The notes under the pieces were generated by a model that saw only the letters and a program-made list of their open reading frames with translations, had not been told where the DNA came from and did not search any database. This document shows positions 24,605 through 32,935 of a stretch of 64,000 bases of DNA, one piece after another (the stretch's first letter is position 1; every line of letters begins with the position of its first letter). The position numbers and the translations under genes were made by a program. Origin of the DNA: Micromonospora sp. WMMD1102. GTDB lineage: Bacteria > Actinomycetota > Actinomycetes > Mycobacteriales > Micromonosporaceae. The stretch spans positions 7,877,001 to 7,941,000 of the forward strand of contig NZ_JARUBN010000001.1 of assembly GCF_029626265.1 (NCBI RefSeq). The letters run 5' to 3'.

Positions 24605-26142
24605 CGGCTGGTCGCGGCGAGCATGTCGAGCGGACCGGTCCCGTCGAGGTTGAGGATCGCGGTCGCCTCGCCGAAGTAGTCGAAAGCCTGCGGCGGCCCG
24701 AAGGAGGTGCTGGGCTGCCCGACCGGCTTCGCGCGGTAGACGTCCTGGGTCACCATCGCCGAGCCCTCGCCGGTCAGTCCCTGTGCGGTGCCGGGGATCA
24801 GCAACACTGCCCCGGCGTCCTGCACGGTGCCCAGGTCGTAGGTGATCGCCCCGGTGAGCACGTCGGCCCGCCCGTCACCGGTGACGTCCCCTGTGGACAT
24901 CCCGGTGCCGAAGTACGAGTGCGGCGAGTCGTCCTCGGGGTAGGTCGTGTGCGGGTCGCCGGGTACCCCCGGGGTCTCCATGCTGATCGTCCTGGCCCGA
25001 GCCGCGTCCAGGCCGGCCGGCACCCCCGGCACGTAGACGAGGTAGCCGATCCAGCTCCGAGGGGCGGCGGCGACCAGGTCGCCGTCCCCGTCCCCGTCGA
25101 CGTCGGCGATCGCCAGCTCGTCGCCGAGCGCGCCGACGCCGACGGCGGTACCGGAGACGGACGTCACGCCGCTGGTGCTGACCCCGCCGGCACCGCCGCG
25201 CAGCAGGGTGACGAGACCGCCCTGGTACGGAGCGACGCCCTCGTCCTCCGAGGGCGCGCTGACCGCGAGGTCGTCGTACCCGTCACCGGTCAGGTCGCCG
25301 ATCGCGACCGCGGTGCCGAAGGTGTCGCCCGAGTGGGCGTCGCCCGGCACGCCCGGAGTCTGCTGGGTGAGAAGCTGGGCGCCGGTGCTGGTGAGCCCGG
25401 TCGAGCTGCCGTAGAGGACGGTTACCGAGCCGGCGTTGACCGCCCCGTTGACCGTCTCGCCGTTCGCGCCGACGGCGAGGTCGTCCCGGCCGTCACCGTT
25501 GAGGTCACCGGCGGCGAGCCCGGTGCCGAACATGTCGTACTCGCCCATCTCACCCGGCACACCCGCGGTGTCCTGGTTGAAATGCTGCGGGCGCCCGGTG
25601 TCGAGGCCGGTGGGGCCACCGTAGAAGATCCAGACCGCACCGCCGAAGGCGGCGCCGGCCGGGGTGAACTCGCCCGGGTTGCCGACGGCCAGATCGGCGT
25701 AGCCGTCGGCGTTGAAGTCCCCGGAGGTCATCTCGTCGCCGAAGTTCGGCCGGGTCGGGGAGCCGATCGGCGCGACGATGTTGTCCCGGTACGGCAGTCC
25801 GGAGTAGTCGACGACGATGCCGTAGCTGCCCGCGTAGAGGAAACCGCCGGTGACGATCTCGTCCCTGCCGTCCCGGTCGATGTCGAGCCGGGAGCTCGTG
25901 GCGGCGGCGGCGATTTTCGGGGCGGCGGTGCCGGTGGTGCCCACGCGCCGCACGGCGATGGTGGTGCCGTCCCGGTTGACGGTGGTGGTGCCGTCCCGGT
26001 TGACGGTGGTGGCGCCGTCCCGGTCGACGGCGGTGCTGGGCCGTGGCGTGGCCGGCGCGGCGGTGGCGGCGGTCGTCGGCAGCATGGCGACGAGCACGGC
26101 GGCACAGGCGGGCACGGCGCACCAGCGCAGGCGAGGGCGCAC
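24445..26142 (-). CDS. Secreted FG-GAP / integrin-alpha-like repeat protein
   Basis: A 565-residue exported protein starting at GTG 26142 behind GGGGAG. The Sec signal (about 1-30) ends in an ATAAPATP region, followed by a Thr-rich segment with three near-identical repeats (DRDGATTV, NRDGTTTV, NRDGTTIA). The rest is seven FG-GAP repeats with calcium-loop motifs: DIDRDGRDEIVTG, DFNADGYADLAVG, DLNGDGRDDLAVG, DLTGDGYDDLAVS, DVDGDGDGDLVAA, DVTGDGRADVLTG and a degenerate LDGTGPLDML. It should form a calcium-binding beta-propeller outside the cell. The C-terminal tail after the last repeat is duplicated at 23427-23630. Confidence 0.88.
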   Translation of the reverse strand: MRPRLRWCAVPACAAVLVAMLPTTAATAAPATPRPSTAVDRDGATTVNRDGTTTVNRDGTTIAVRRVGTTGTAAPKIAAAATSSRLDIDRDGRDEIVTGGFLYAGSYGIVVDYSGLPYRDNIVAPIGSPTRPNFGDEMTSGDFNADGYADLAVGNPGEFTPAGAAFGGAVWIFYGGPTGLDTGRPQHFNQDTAGVPGEMGEYDMFGTGLAAGDLNGDGRDDLAVGANGETVNGAVNAGSVTVLYGSSTGLTSTGAQLLTQQTPGVPGDAHSGDTFGTAVAIGDLTGDGYDDLAVSAPSEDEGVAPYQGGLVTLLRGGAGGVSTSGVTSVSGTAVGVGALGDELAIADVDGDGDGDLVAAAPRSWIGYLVYVPGVPAGLDAARARTISMETPGVPGDPHTTYPEDDSPHSYFGTGMSTGDVTGDGRADVLTGAITYDLGTVQDAGAVLLIPGTAQGLTGEGSAMVTQDVYRAKPVGQPSTSFGPPQAFDYFGEATAILNLDGTGPLDMLAATSRDADSGLVVELKLSYTVQRKPPYHRTLVALNAVDWWTGAEFEAYSLGHTLLHN

Positions 26143-26277
26143 GATGATCTCCCCGTGAGTTTGGCGGTGCGCACATGATGCCAGTGCGCTGACCCGCCCG
26201 GCTCGGCCGTTCGGTGGACGACCGTCCGTCTGCGCCGGCAACTTTCGCCGGTTCTGCGGTCGGCGTACGGCGGGTGG

Positions 26278-26592
26278 TCACCTGGACCGGTCGGCCGCGA
26301 TGGCGAGCACGTCGACCCGCACCAGGAGGTGCAGGCACGGCGGATGCGGATCGACGTACGCCCAGGTGCAGGCCGGATGCTCGTGCCCGGCCACCCAGAC
26401 CCAGAGCCCGACCTCGTCCGCCCGGACGGCGTGGCGGTGGACCCGGGTCACGGTCATCTCCAGGTACGTCCCGAGTCGCGCCGTCGCGCAGTGCGACCAC
26501 TCCCCGGGCGCGAGCCGGAGCAGGGTGCCGGCCGACAATTCGGGGATCCGATCCTGCGCGACGTCGTCGATGCTCGGAGACGGCTCGGTCAT
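26278..26592 (-). CDS. Small protein of unknown function, second gene of a pair
   Basis: A 104-residue protein starting at ATG 26592, overlapping the stop of the upstream gene (ATGA). Recognisable stretches are RLAPGEWSHCATARLG, DEVGLWVWVAGHE and WAYVDPHPPC. The composition is consistent with a small soluble beta-rich protein. The family is not recognised. It forms a coupled pair with 26589-26960, upstream of which lie the divergent CutA and XRE/TPR genes. Confidence 0.6.
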   Translation of the reverse strand: MTEPSPSIDDVAQDRIPELSAGTLLRLAPGEWSHCATARLGTYLEMTVTRVHRHAVRADEVGLWVWVAGHEHPACTWAYVDPHPPCLHLLVRVDVLAIAADRSR

Positions 26593-26960
26593 CGCCACTC
26601 GTGGTACCGACGCCAGCGCCGCCCGTCCCACCGGTAGTCCCGCACGTAACCCGGCCCGCACGCGGCACACCAGCGGCGCAGCCAGCTCGACACGGTTGCC
26701 CCGGTCGGTACTGCCGCTGCTGCTCGTAGCTGAGCAGGGACAGGCCGGGGAGGGCGGTCGGGTGGTGCCAGGCGCGGACCTGCTGGGCGGACCTGCTGAG
26801 TGGAGTCGGACCCGTCCTCGTGGTCCGGGTCGTCGCGCTGCCGGCGGGCCAGGTCGAGTACCCGCTGACGCGCCGCTTCCGCCTCGGCCGCGTCCCGCTC
26901 CCACGCCGCCCGCTCGACCTCGGCAACCCGGCGATCCTTCCACCATCTCAATGGGTTCAC
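26589..26960 (-). CDS. Small Arg/Trp-rich protein of unknown function
   Basis: A 123-residue protein beginning MNPLRWWKDRRVAEVERAAW, with a charged helix that could form a coiled coil (about 8-45), a Pro-rich middle, and a C-terminal segment with RWCAACGPGY (CxxC) and RWDGRRWRRYHEW. The CxxC could bind a metal. First gene of a two-gene operon. No family recognised. Confidence 0.55.
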   Translation of the reverse strand: MNPLRWWKDRRVAEVERAAWERDAAEAEAARQRVLDLARRQRDDPDHEDGSDSTQQVRPAGPRLAPPDRPPRPVPAQLRAAAAVPTGATVSSWLRRWCAACGPGYVRDYRWDGRRWRRYHEWR

Positions 26961-27193
26961 TCTGCGTCGCTCCTACGTCATCTGAGGAGCCGACCCCGGG
27001 CTTGGTAAGGAAGCCGATACCCCGGGCCGACAGGGCGCTCGGGTTGCGACTCGGATGCCGTAAGGCCTGTTGCGCGCCCCGGCTCGTAGCCTTTCGATTG
27101 CGGTCTCCGAGTGACAGAGTCGCAGCGTCCTCCGACCGTCCGCTGCCGTTTGTTTGCTGTCCGCAGACGGCGGGACCGCTACGCTCTGACCCC

Positions 27194-27523
27194 GTGACGG
27201 ACTATCTCGAGGTGGCCACCGCAACCGAGACGCGCGAGGCAGCGGTAGATCTCGCGGAGCACGTCGTCGCTGCGCGGCTGGCCGGCAGTGCTCAGATCAT
27301 CGGCCCGGTAACAAGCGTCTTCTGGCACGTGGGGGAGCAGGGGACCGGCGAGGAGTGGCGACTGTTGCTCTACACGACCGGCGACCGATACCCAGCACTT
27401 GAGGCTGTCCTGTTGCATCGGCATCCCTGGGACAATCCGCAGGTGACGGCTACTCAGATTGTCGCTGGCTCCGCTGCCTGTCTGCGCTGGCTTCGCGAGT
27501 CCGTCACGGAGCAGATCGGGTAA
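27194..27523 (+). CDS. CutA-like divalent-cation tolerance protein
   Basis: A 109-residue protein with the CutA1 fold pattern: VATATETREAAVDLAEHVVAARLAG, a VFWHVGEQGTGEEWRLLLYTT core strand set, RYPALEAVLLHRHPWDNPQV, and an AACLRWLRESV end. CutA trimers are linked to copper/divalent ion tolerance, but the role in actinobacteria is uncertain. GTG 27194 follows a short spacer. Its last 20 bases overlap the convergent XRE/TPR gene. Confidence 0.75.
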   Translation: MTDYLEVATATETREAAVDLAEHVVAARLAGSAQIIGPVTSVFWHVGEQGTGEEWRLLLYTTGDRYPALEAVLLHRHPWDNPQVTATQIVAGSAACLRWLRESVTEQIG

Positions 27524-28694
27524 CCATCGAATCCCGTAGCGCGGCGACACATGTCAGTTCCGCATGAGGAGCAAGCCGCGTGAGCAGTGCCTCGATTCGC
27601 TGCTTGGGGCGGACCGACGCGACGCCGGAAGACAGCCGTACGGCCTTCTCGGCGGTCACACAGCACTGCTCGATCTCGTTGACGTCCAGATAGGCATCGG
27701 CGAGCCAGGACAGGTACAACGCCTTGTCGCGGGCGTGGGTGTCGTCGTAGCGGCGGAGCACCGATTCGAGGACGGGGATCGCCCGCAGCGGCCGACGCAG
27801 GACCGTCCAGCATCGTCCAGTCATGATCTCGGCTTCCTGCTGGTCGACCCAGTACACCCAGTCCGGCTCCGGCCGGTCGTCCTGATCTGTCAGGCAGCTC
27901 ACGCCGATGTCGAGATGTCGCTCGGCGTCCTCGGGTTGCCCGTGCACGGCGTGAATCCAGGCGCGACGCATGTGCAACAGTGCGCGGACGCTTGGCGTCG
28001 CAGTCGGATCGGCAGTCTCGCAGGCTTCCACGATCGTCGGTGTCGCGGGCCTACCCAGGGCTAGCTCCTGATACGCGAGAAAAGCCATGGCATTGCCGGC
28101 GAGCGGCGCGTCTCCGGCGTCACGGGCGGCGGTGAGGCTGGTGCCGTAGAGCCGCTCCGCGTCGTCGTACCGTCCGGCATCAAACGCGGCCCAACCGGCC
28201 ATCTGCGCCTGCTCGGCGCAGACCGACAGCAGCGCCCGGCCGGTACGGTCGGGGTAACTTCCGTCCTGGATCAGCCGCCGAGTCGAGTCCAACTCGGTGG
28301 TGTACATCTGGTACGTGTCGGCCCCGCCGAGGTAGTCGTCGATCCGTCGCAGCCGGGCGGTGCGGTCGGCAATCTGCCGCGGCACATCAGCGGAGACTCT
28401 ACGGCCGTAATCGAGAATCGCCTCGGGGAGGACGACGGCGATTCCGGCATGTGCGATCACCGCACGCCGACGTACGCCCGTCTGCGCGAGGGCCGCCAGG
28501 GCACCATCGGCGCCGAGGGCTCCGTCGATGCGCAGAGCCGCCTGCTGTGTCGGCTCCTTGGCTCCGGTCTCCAACTCGTGCAGGTAGCTCTTGCCGTAGA
28601 ACGCCACCCGCGCGAGTTCACGCAGCGACAACCCGCGCTCGGCCCGGAGCCGGCGCATCTGATCTCCCAATCTTGGCGTAGCAGAGTCGTGCAT
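27504..28694 (-). CDS. XRE-family regulator with TPR-like repeats
   Basis: A 396-residue protein starting at ATG 28694. The N-terminal helix-turn-helix is MRRLRAERGLSLRELARVAFYGKSYLHELETG (about 12-45). The rest is helical with repeats consistent with TPRs (WAAFDAGRYDDAERLYGTSL, HMRRAWIHAVHGQPEDAERHL, YLSWLADAYLDVNEIEQCC). Such helix-turn-helix plus TPR proteins sense peptides or small signals in actinobacteria. It is divergent from the NACHT/TIR genes across about 290 bases, so it may control them; this is positional inference only. A longer frame upstream lacks a good start. Confidence 0.85.
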   Translation of the reverse strand: MHDSATPRLGDQMRRLRAERGLSLRELARVAFYGKSYLHELETGAKEPTQQAALRIDGALGADGALAALAQTGVRRRAVIAHAGIAVVLPEAILDYGRRVSADVPRQIADRTARLRRIDDYLGGADTYQMYTTELDSTRRLIQDGSYPDRTGRALLSVCAEQAQMAGWAAFDAGRYDDAERLYGTSLTAARDAGDAPLAGNAMAFLAYQELALGRPATPTIVEACETADPTATPSVRALLHMRRAWIHAVHGQPEDAERHLDIGVSCLTDQDDRPEPDWVYWVDQQEAEIMTGRCWTVLRRPLRAIPVLESVLRRYDDTHARDKALYLSWLADAYLDVNEIEQCCVTAEKAVRLSSGVASVRPKQRIEALLTRLAPHAELTCVAALRDSMVTRSAP

Positions 28695-28986
28695 CGGCGG
28701 CTTCTCCGTACTGGATCGGGCCGGTGTCCCGGGCGTTCTGGGCTTCGGGGCGACTTCTCGGACGATACCGGGCTGAGAGCTGCCTTGGAACCCGGCTGGA
28801 GCCGCGATCAACGAGTCGAAAATACTCCGCGAGGCGGTAAAAATATGATCTTGGAAACGCCGAGCTTCGAGATTCACGCGGCCTACCGGACCTGGTGGAC
28901 CGGCCTGCGATGACCAGCACTTTGGGCTGACGCACGCTTCGCTGGCCGTGCGTATGCTGAGGCTCCGTCGCTGTCTTGGAGCTGTG
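28695..28986. promoter_or_regulatory. Divergent intergenic region between XRE/TPR and NACHT genes
   Basis: About 290 bases with a marked AT-rich patch at 28820-28855 (TATGAT at 28844-28849 is a possible -10, with no clear -35). No gene is supported here. The location makes it the likely control region of the NACHT/TIR pair and of the XRE gene. Confidence 0.4.
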
Positions 28987-30822
28987 GTGACCAAGGTCTA
29001 CGTATCGGCAACCTTCAGAGATCTGCAGGAACATCGCGCGGCCGTCCAGCTCGCGTTGCGCCGGCTGCGCGTGGAGGACACGGCAATGGAGTCGTACGTC
29101 GCCGAGGATCGCCGTCCGCTGGAACGGTGCCTGGCCGACGTGGCGGACTGCGATGTCTACATAGGCATATTCGCCTGGCGGTACGGGTTCATCCCGCCGG
29201 GCTTCGACCGCTCCATCACCGAGCTGGAGTATCGCGAGGCGCTCGCACACGGAAAGCGCTGCCTGATCTTCCTGGTCGACGAGGAAGCGCCATGGCCGCG
29301 CAGTTACGTCGATCGGGGCAACGACGCGGTCCGCATCGAGGCGTTCCGCGCGGAGTTGGCCGACCGCCACATGTGCAGTCTCTTCAGCGATCCTTCCCAG
29401 CTCGCGGCAATGGTGACCGCGGCGGTGGCCAACGTGCTGAGCGAGGCGAACTTTTCGCAGTACCCGTCCTCTACCCTGGGTCAGGACGTGCTACGGCGAT
29501 ATTTCGGTCGTCTGCGACAGCACTACGGCGTGCTCGACCTGGACGTCCTGACGCCAGCGCACTCGGAGGAGCACTTCCAACTCCAGTTGGCGTCGGTGTT
29601 CGTCGAGCAGTCGGTGCTCCCGGTGTCGTCCGGGATTTTGAACACCTCGGATCGTTCGGCCGAGCCGGTCGACCCCTGGGCGTCTCCGCCGCAGCCCCTG
29701 TTCGACGCCCTCGCTGATCCGGAGAAGCGCAGGATTGTCCTGCTCGGTGCCCCGGGCTCCGGGAAGTCGACCATCATCCGATACCTGGCACTTACCCTTA
29801 GCCAGGAGGATCACGATCATCGACTGACTACGTTGGCCGATCACGTTCCACTGCTGGTCCAGCTCCGGTCGTACGCTGCTCTCGCGGCCGACGGACGCTG
29901 CGAGGGGTTCGTCGCCTATCTGGACTACCTGGCCCGTACGAACGGGTTGGGCATCGACCGGCGCATGCTGGTCCGTCATCTCAGGACGGGCAGGACGCTT
30001 GTCCTGTTCGATGGGCTCGACGAGGTTCTCGATCCGCGTCAACGTGAGGAGGTGTCCAGCCAGATCGCGGGATTCGCAACCGAGTTTCCGAACGTCCGGA
30101 TGGTCGTCAGCAGCCGGCCCTACGGCTACGCCAAGCGGGTCTTCGTGGCTGCCGGGTTCAGTGACCTAATGCTCCAGCCCTTGGACGCCAAGCAGATCGC
30201 GGCGTTCCTCTCGTCCTGGTATCGGCTGACCTCGACGACGAAGGCGGTCGAGGAAGAGGCGCCGGCTCGGGAGGCGCGTCTGCTCGACGCGATTGAGCAC
30301 TCACCGTCGTTGCGGGAGATGGCGGGCAACCCGATGCTCCTGACGATCCTGACGATTGTGGGAAAGCACCAGGTCCTGCCCCGAACGCGCCTGCGTATCT
30401 ACCGGCACGCAACTGATCTGTTGATCGAGTTTTGGGACGTCACCCGCCATCTGCGCACGCCGGAGAGTACCGGCTTCATCGAGATCGAGGACAAGCGGGA
30501 GCTTCTCCGTCGGGTCGCCTATCGTATGCAGGAGGCCGACAACGGCCTGCGTGGTAACGACATCAAATCGGACGAGTTGCGGCGGGTGTTCGAGGAATAC
30601 TTTGTCGATAGATACCAAATGGATCTGGTCGCGGTTCGTGGCATCAGTCAGTCTCTCATCGAATCATTCAGCGTTCGTAGCGGCATCCTGACGGAGGTCG
30701 AGGAAGGGACCTACCGGTTCGCGCACCGCCTCTTCCTCGAGTTCTTCGCGGCGGACGCCATCGTCACCCGGTTCCGCCGTGGCGAGTTGTCGCCCTTGCA
30801 ACTCCGGCGATTGTCGCGTTGA
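28987..30822 (+). CDS. DUF4062-NACHT STAND ATPase
   Basis: A 611-residue protein. Residues 1-150 are a DUF4062-type domain (KVYVSATFRDLQEHRAAVQ, CDVYIGIFAWRYGFIPPG, SITELEYREAL, RCLIFLVDEEAPW), a Rossmann-like fold I regard as TIR-related. A linker follows, then a NACHT ATPase: Walker A LLGAPGSGKST (about 252-262), LVQLRSYAAL, Walker B LVLFDGLDEVLD (about 339-349), SSRPYGYA sensor and the helical NACHT follow-on (LREMAGNPMLLTILTIV). It ends soon after FAHRLFLEFFAADAIV, without leucine-rich or TPR sensor repeats. The GTG start at 28987 has GGAG upstream. NACHT proteins in bacteria are known anti-phage sensors; this gene overlaps the TIR-ATPase gene by four bases. Confidence 0.9.
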   Translation: MTKVYVSATFRDLQEHRAAVQLALRRLRVEDTAMESYVAEDRRPLERCLADVADCDVYIGIFAWRYGFIPPGFDRSITELEYREALAHGKRCLIFLVDEEAPWPRSYVDRGNDAVRIEAFRAELADRHMCSLFSDPSQLAAMVTAAVANVLSEANFSQYPSSTLGQDVLRRYFGRLRQHYGVLDLDVLTPAHSEEHFQLQLASVFVEQSVLPVSSGILNTSDRSAEPVDPWASPPQPLFDALADPEKRRIVLLGAPGSGKSTIIRYLALTLSQEDHDHRLTTLADHVPLLVQLRSYAALAADGRCEGFVAYLDYLARTNGLGIDRRMLVRHLRTGRTLVLFDGLDEVLDPRQREEVSSQIAGFATEFPNVRMVVSSRPYGYAKRVFVAAGFSDLMLQPLDAKQIAAFLSSWYRLTSTTKAVEEEAPAREARLLDAIEHSPSLREMAGNPMLLTILTIVGKHQVLPRTRLRIYRHATDLLIEFWDVTRHLRTPESTGFIEIEDKRELLRRVAYRMQEADNGLRGNDIKSDELRRVFEEYFVDRYQMDLVAVRGISQSLIESFSVRSGILTEVEEGTYRFAHRLFLEFFAADAIVTRFRRGELSPLQLRRLSR

Positions 30823-32384
30823 AGCGCAGCGAGCCGCATTGGCAGGACGTGCTGGAGATGATTGCCGATGCCGTCGGGCCGGAGATGCTCTCGGCAGAGT
30901 TGAGCGACGTCTTCAAGCTGAACGGCACCCCGACCCTCACCTTCGTGGAGCCGCCGGACTTCACCCGCTTCCGGATGGCGCTACGACAGCCGGGACTTGG
31001 GATCGTCCTAGAGGGACCGTCCGGGATCGGGAAGTCCACCTTCCTGCAACAAGCTGTGCGACTTGAGCACGAAAGGGGCCTTCTGATACCCGTACTGAGC
31101 GCCCGGCGTCCCGAGGATCTGCCGAAGATAGCGGTGTTACCCACCGAGCACCGTCGTGGCGTCGTTGCCGTCGACGACTTCCAGCGGTTGCCCGAGGACC
31201 TTCGGGTCAAGCTCGTCGACTACCTGAGGCTTCTCGCGGACGAGGAGTCCCCCGACCGACGGTTGGTCATATCTGGCATCCCCGGTACCGGGCAGAGTCT
31301 CGTCGAGTTGGCCTTCGACCTGGCCACTCGGATCAAGATCTTCCGGGTTCCGATGGCGACCGATGCGCTGATCGACGAGATGATTTCGAAGGGCGAACAG
31401 GCTCTCAACATCAAGTTCACCCATGGGCACGACATCGTCCGACTCGCCAGTGGAAGTCTGCACACCGCCCAGATGCTCTGCTGGCATCTCGCGGCGCACG
31501 GTGGCGTCGCATGCACGTCACCTCGGACGCTGGCCATCGACGATGGGCTGGACGACGCGCTGCGGCAGGTAGAGGACTCCCTGGCACTGAAATACCGCAA
31601 GGTCGTGCAGTCGTTCGCAGCTCTGGACGGCCAGAGCCAGCAGTCCTGCATCGAGCTCCTTCTCATGCTTGCCGAGACGCCGGACGGGATCCTGTCACTG
31701 GACCAGGCTGCGGAGCAGCGACCCCACCTCGCGCGGGCGATAACGTCGCACCTGCTCGAAGCCTCTCCCCAGGGATTCGGTGGTCCGCAGGCAGAACTGG
31801 CCGACCACCTCTTCCTCGACCGGCGGGCTCGGCGGCTCGTCATCGAGGATCCACAACTGCTCTTCTACCTACGCCGCCAGGATCCCGAGATGCTGGCCCG
31901 CGCTGTCGGAAAGCGAGTCAACGCCAAGCGCGATCAGGTATTCGTCAGTTACAGCCATCAGGACCGTGACTGGCTCGACCGATTGGACCGTCATCTCAAG
32001 CCCTTGATGAGGCGAGGGCTGGTGAACGTCTGGACGGACACTCGGATCTTGCCGGGGGACAGTTGGCGGGAAGAGATCGACGCCGCGCTACAACGGGCCC
32101 GGGCGGCAGTACTGTTGGTCAGCCCTGACTTTCTCGCGTCCTCGTTCATCGAGGAGGTCGAACTGCCGGCCCTGCTCTCTGCGGCCTACGACGACGGCTG
32201 CCGGATCCTGCCGGTCATCGTCTCGCCGAGCATCTTCACGAGCATCCCGGAGCTCGCCCGATTCCAGGCGTTCAACTCCCCCTCGATGCCGCTCTTGGGG
32301 CGCAGTGACTACGAGAAGGAGAAGGTCTTCAGCGAGGTCGCGGCTGTCCTGCTTCGGCTCTTCGCCGAACCGCCCGTCGCATAG
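30819..32384 (+). CDS. ATPase with C-terminal TIR domain
   Basis: A 521-residue protein with TTG start overlapping the NACHT stop (TTGA). An N-terminal stretch (about 1-60) is followed by a P-loop ATPase: Walker A VLEGPSGIGKST (about 64-75), Walker B VVAVDDFQRL, arginine-type SGIPGTG loop and a helical lid (about 180-330). After a linker comes a TIR domain (about 372-515): DQVFVSYSHQDRDWLDRL, VWTDTRILPGDSWREEIDAAL, AAVLLVSPDFLAS, FIEEVELPALL (Glu about 448 is the candidate NADase residue) and RILPVIVSP. TIR domains in bacterial defence degrade NAD+ or make signalling nucleotides. With the NACHT protein upstream it forms a two-gene candidate defence module. Confidence 0.9.
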   Translation: MKRSEPHWQDVLEMIADAVGPEMLSAELSDVFKLNGTPTLTFVEPPDFTRFRMALRQPGLGIVLEGPSGIGKSTFLQQAVRLEHERGLLIPVLSARRPEDLPKIAVLPTEHRRGVVAVDDFQRLPEDLRVKLVDYLRLLADEESPDRRLVISGIPGTGQSLVELAFDLATRIKIFRVPMATDALIDEMISKGEQALNIKFTHGHDIVRLASGSLHTAQMLCWHLAAHGGVACTSPRTLAIDDGLDDALRQVEDSLALKYRKVVQSFAALDGQSQQSCIELLLMLAETPDGILSLDQAAEQRPHLARAITSHLLEASPQGFGGPQAELADHLFLDRRARRLVIEDPQLLFYLRRQDPEMLARAVGKRVNAKRDQVFVSYSHQDRDWLDRLDRHLKPLMRRGLVNVWTDTRILPGDSWREEIDAALQRARAAVLLVSPDFLASSFIEEVELPALLSAAYDDGCRILPVIVSPSIFTSIPELARFQAFNSPSMPLLGRSDYEKEKVFSEVAAVLLRLFAEPPVA

Positions 32385-32469
32385 CTACCTAGACCGAAAT
32401 TGAGACCGGACAGTGAACGCCCGGCGGTTCCCGTAGGGCTCTGCCGGGCGTTTCTGCTGGTCAAGCGAG

Positions 32470-32554
32470 CGGAGGATACGAGATTCGAACTCGTGAGGGT
32501 GTTAACCCAACACGCTTTCCAAGCGTGCGCCCTAGGCCTCTAGGCGAATCCTCC
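32470..32554 (-). tRNA. tRNA-Ser (GGA anticodon)
   Basis: Read on the minus strand: acceptor GGAGGAT pairing with ATCCTCC, anticodon stem CACGC/GCGTG around loop TTGGAAA (anticodon GGA, reading UCC/UCU), long variable arm, and T loop TTCGAAT. CCA is not encoded. It lies between the candidate defence genes and the SRP RNA. Confidence 0.93.
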
Positions 32555-32637
32555 GTCCGACAGGATACAGGCTCCGCGCCGGCTGCCCACCCCGGCGGTC
32601 CCCCGGAGATCCCGCCAGCCGGCCGGGTACACTTGGC

Positions 32638-32726
32638 GGCACCCCCCGTGTGGCGTCACCTCGTGAACCTCCCCAGGGCCGGAAGGCAGCAAGGATAAGC
32701 GAGCTCTGTCGGGTGCACGGGGGGCC
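32638..32726 (+). ncRNA. ffs: Small signal recognition particle RNA (4.5S)
   Basis: Contains the conserved SRP domain IV core (CCAGGGCCGGAAGGCAGCAA) closed by a stem formed by GGCACCCCCCGTG and CACGGGGGGCC. It binds Ffh to target membrane proteins. Location between tRNA-Ser and dnaX is the normal actinobacterial order. Ends are estimated from the base pairing. Confidence 0.93.
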
Positions 32727-32935
32727 TTGTCATCCCCCTGACCAGGGCTGCCGGCCGCCGAGCCGGCCTGGCGGATCACTCGGCGCGCGGCCCACCTCAT
32801 GATCACCCCGGACCGGGCGACCACCGGCCGCACCCGCATGATCGACGTGGAAAACGTCGGGCGCGCGTGACAACCTTGGCACTCGGCAGCGTGGCGGCGG
32901 GTGGAGAATGGCCCGGTCGAGAGGAGGCGGGACGA

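Noticed and set aside
24451..26178. Plus-strand frame of 575 residues over the FG-GAP gene
   Set aside because: Mirror of the FG-GAP codons without any domain.
27004..27014. GGTAAGGAAG fragment as a third palindromic element
   Set aside because: The matching arm is absent, so it is probably chance.
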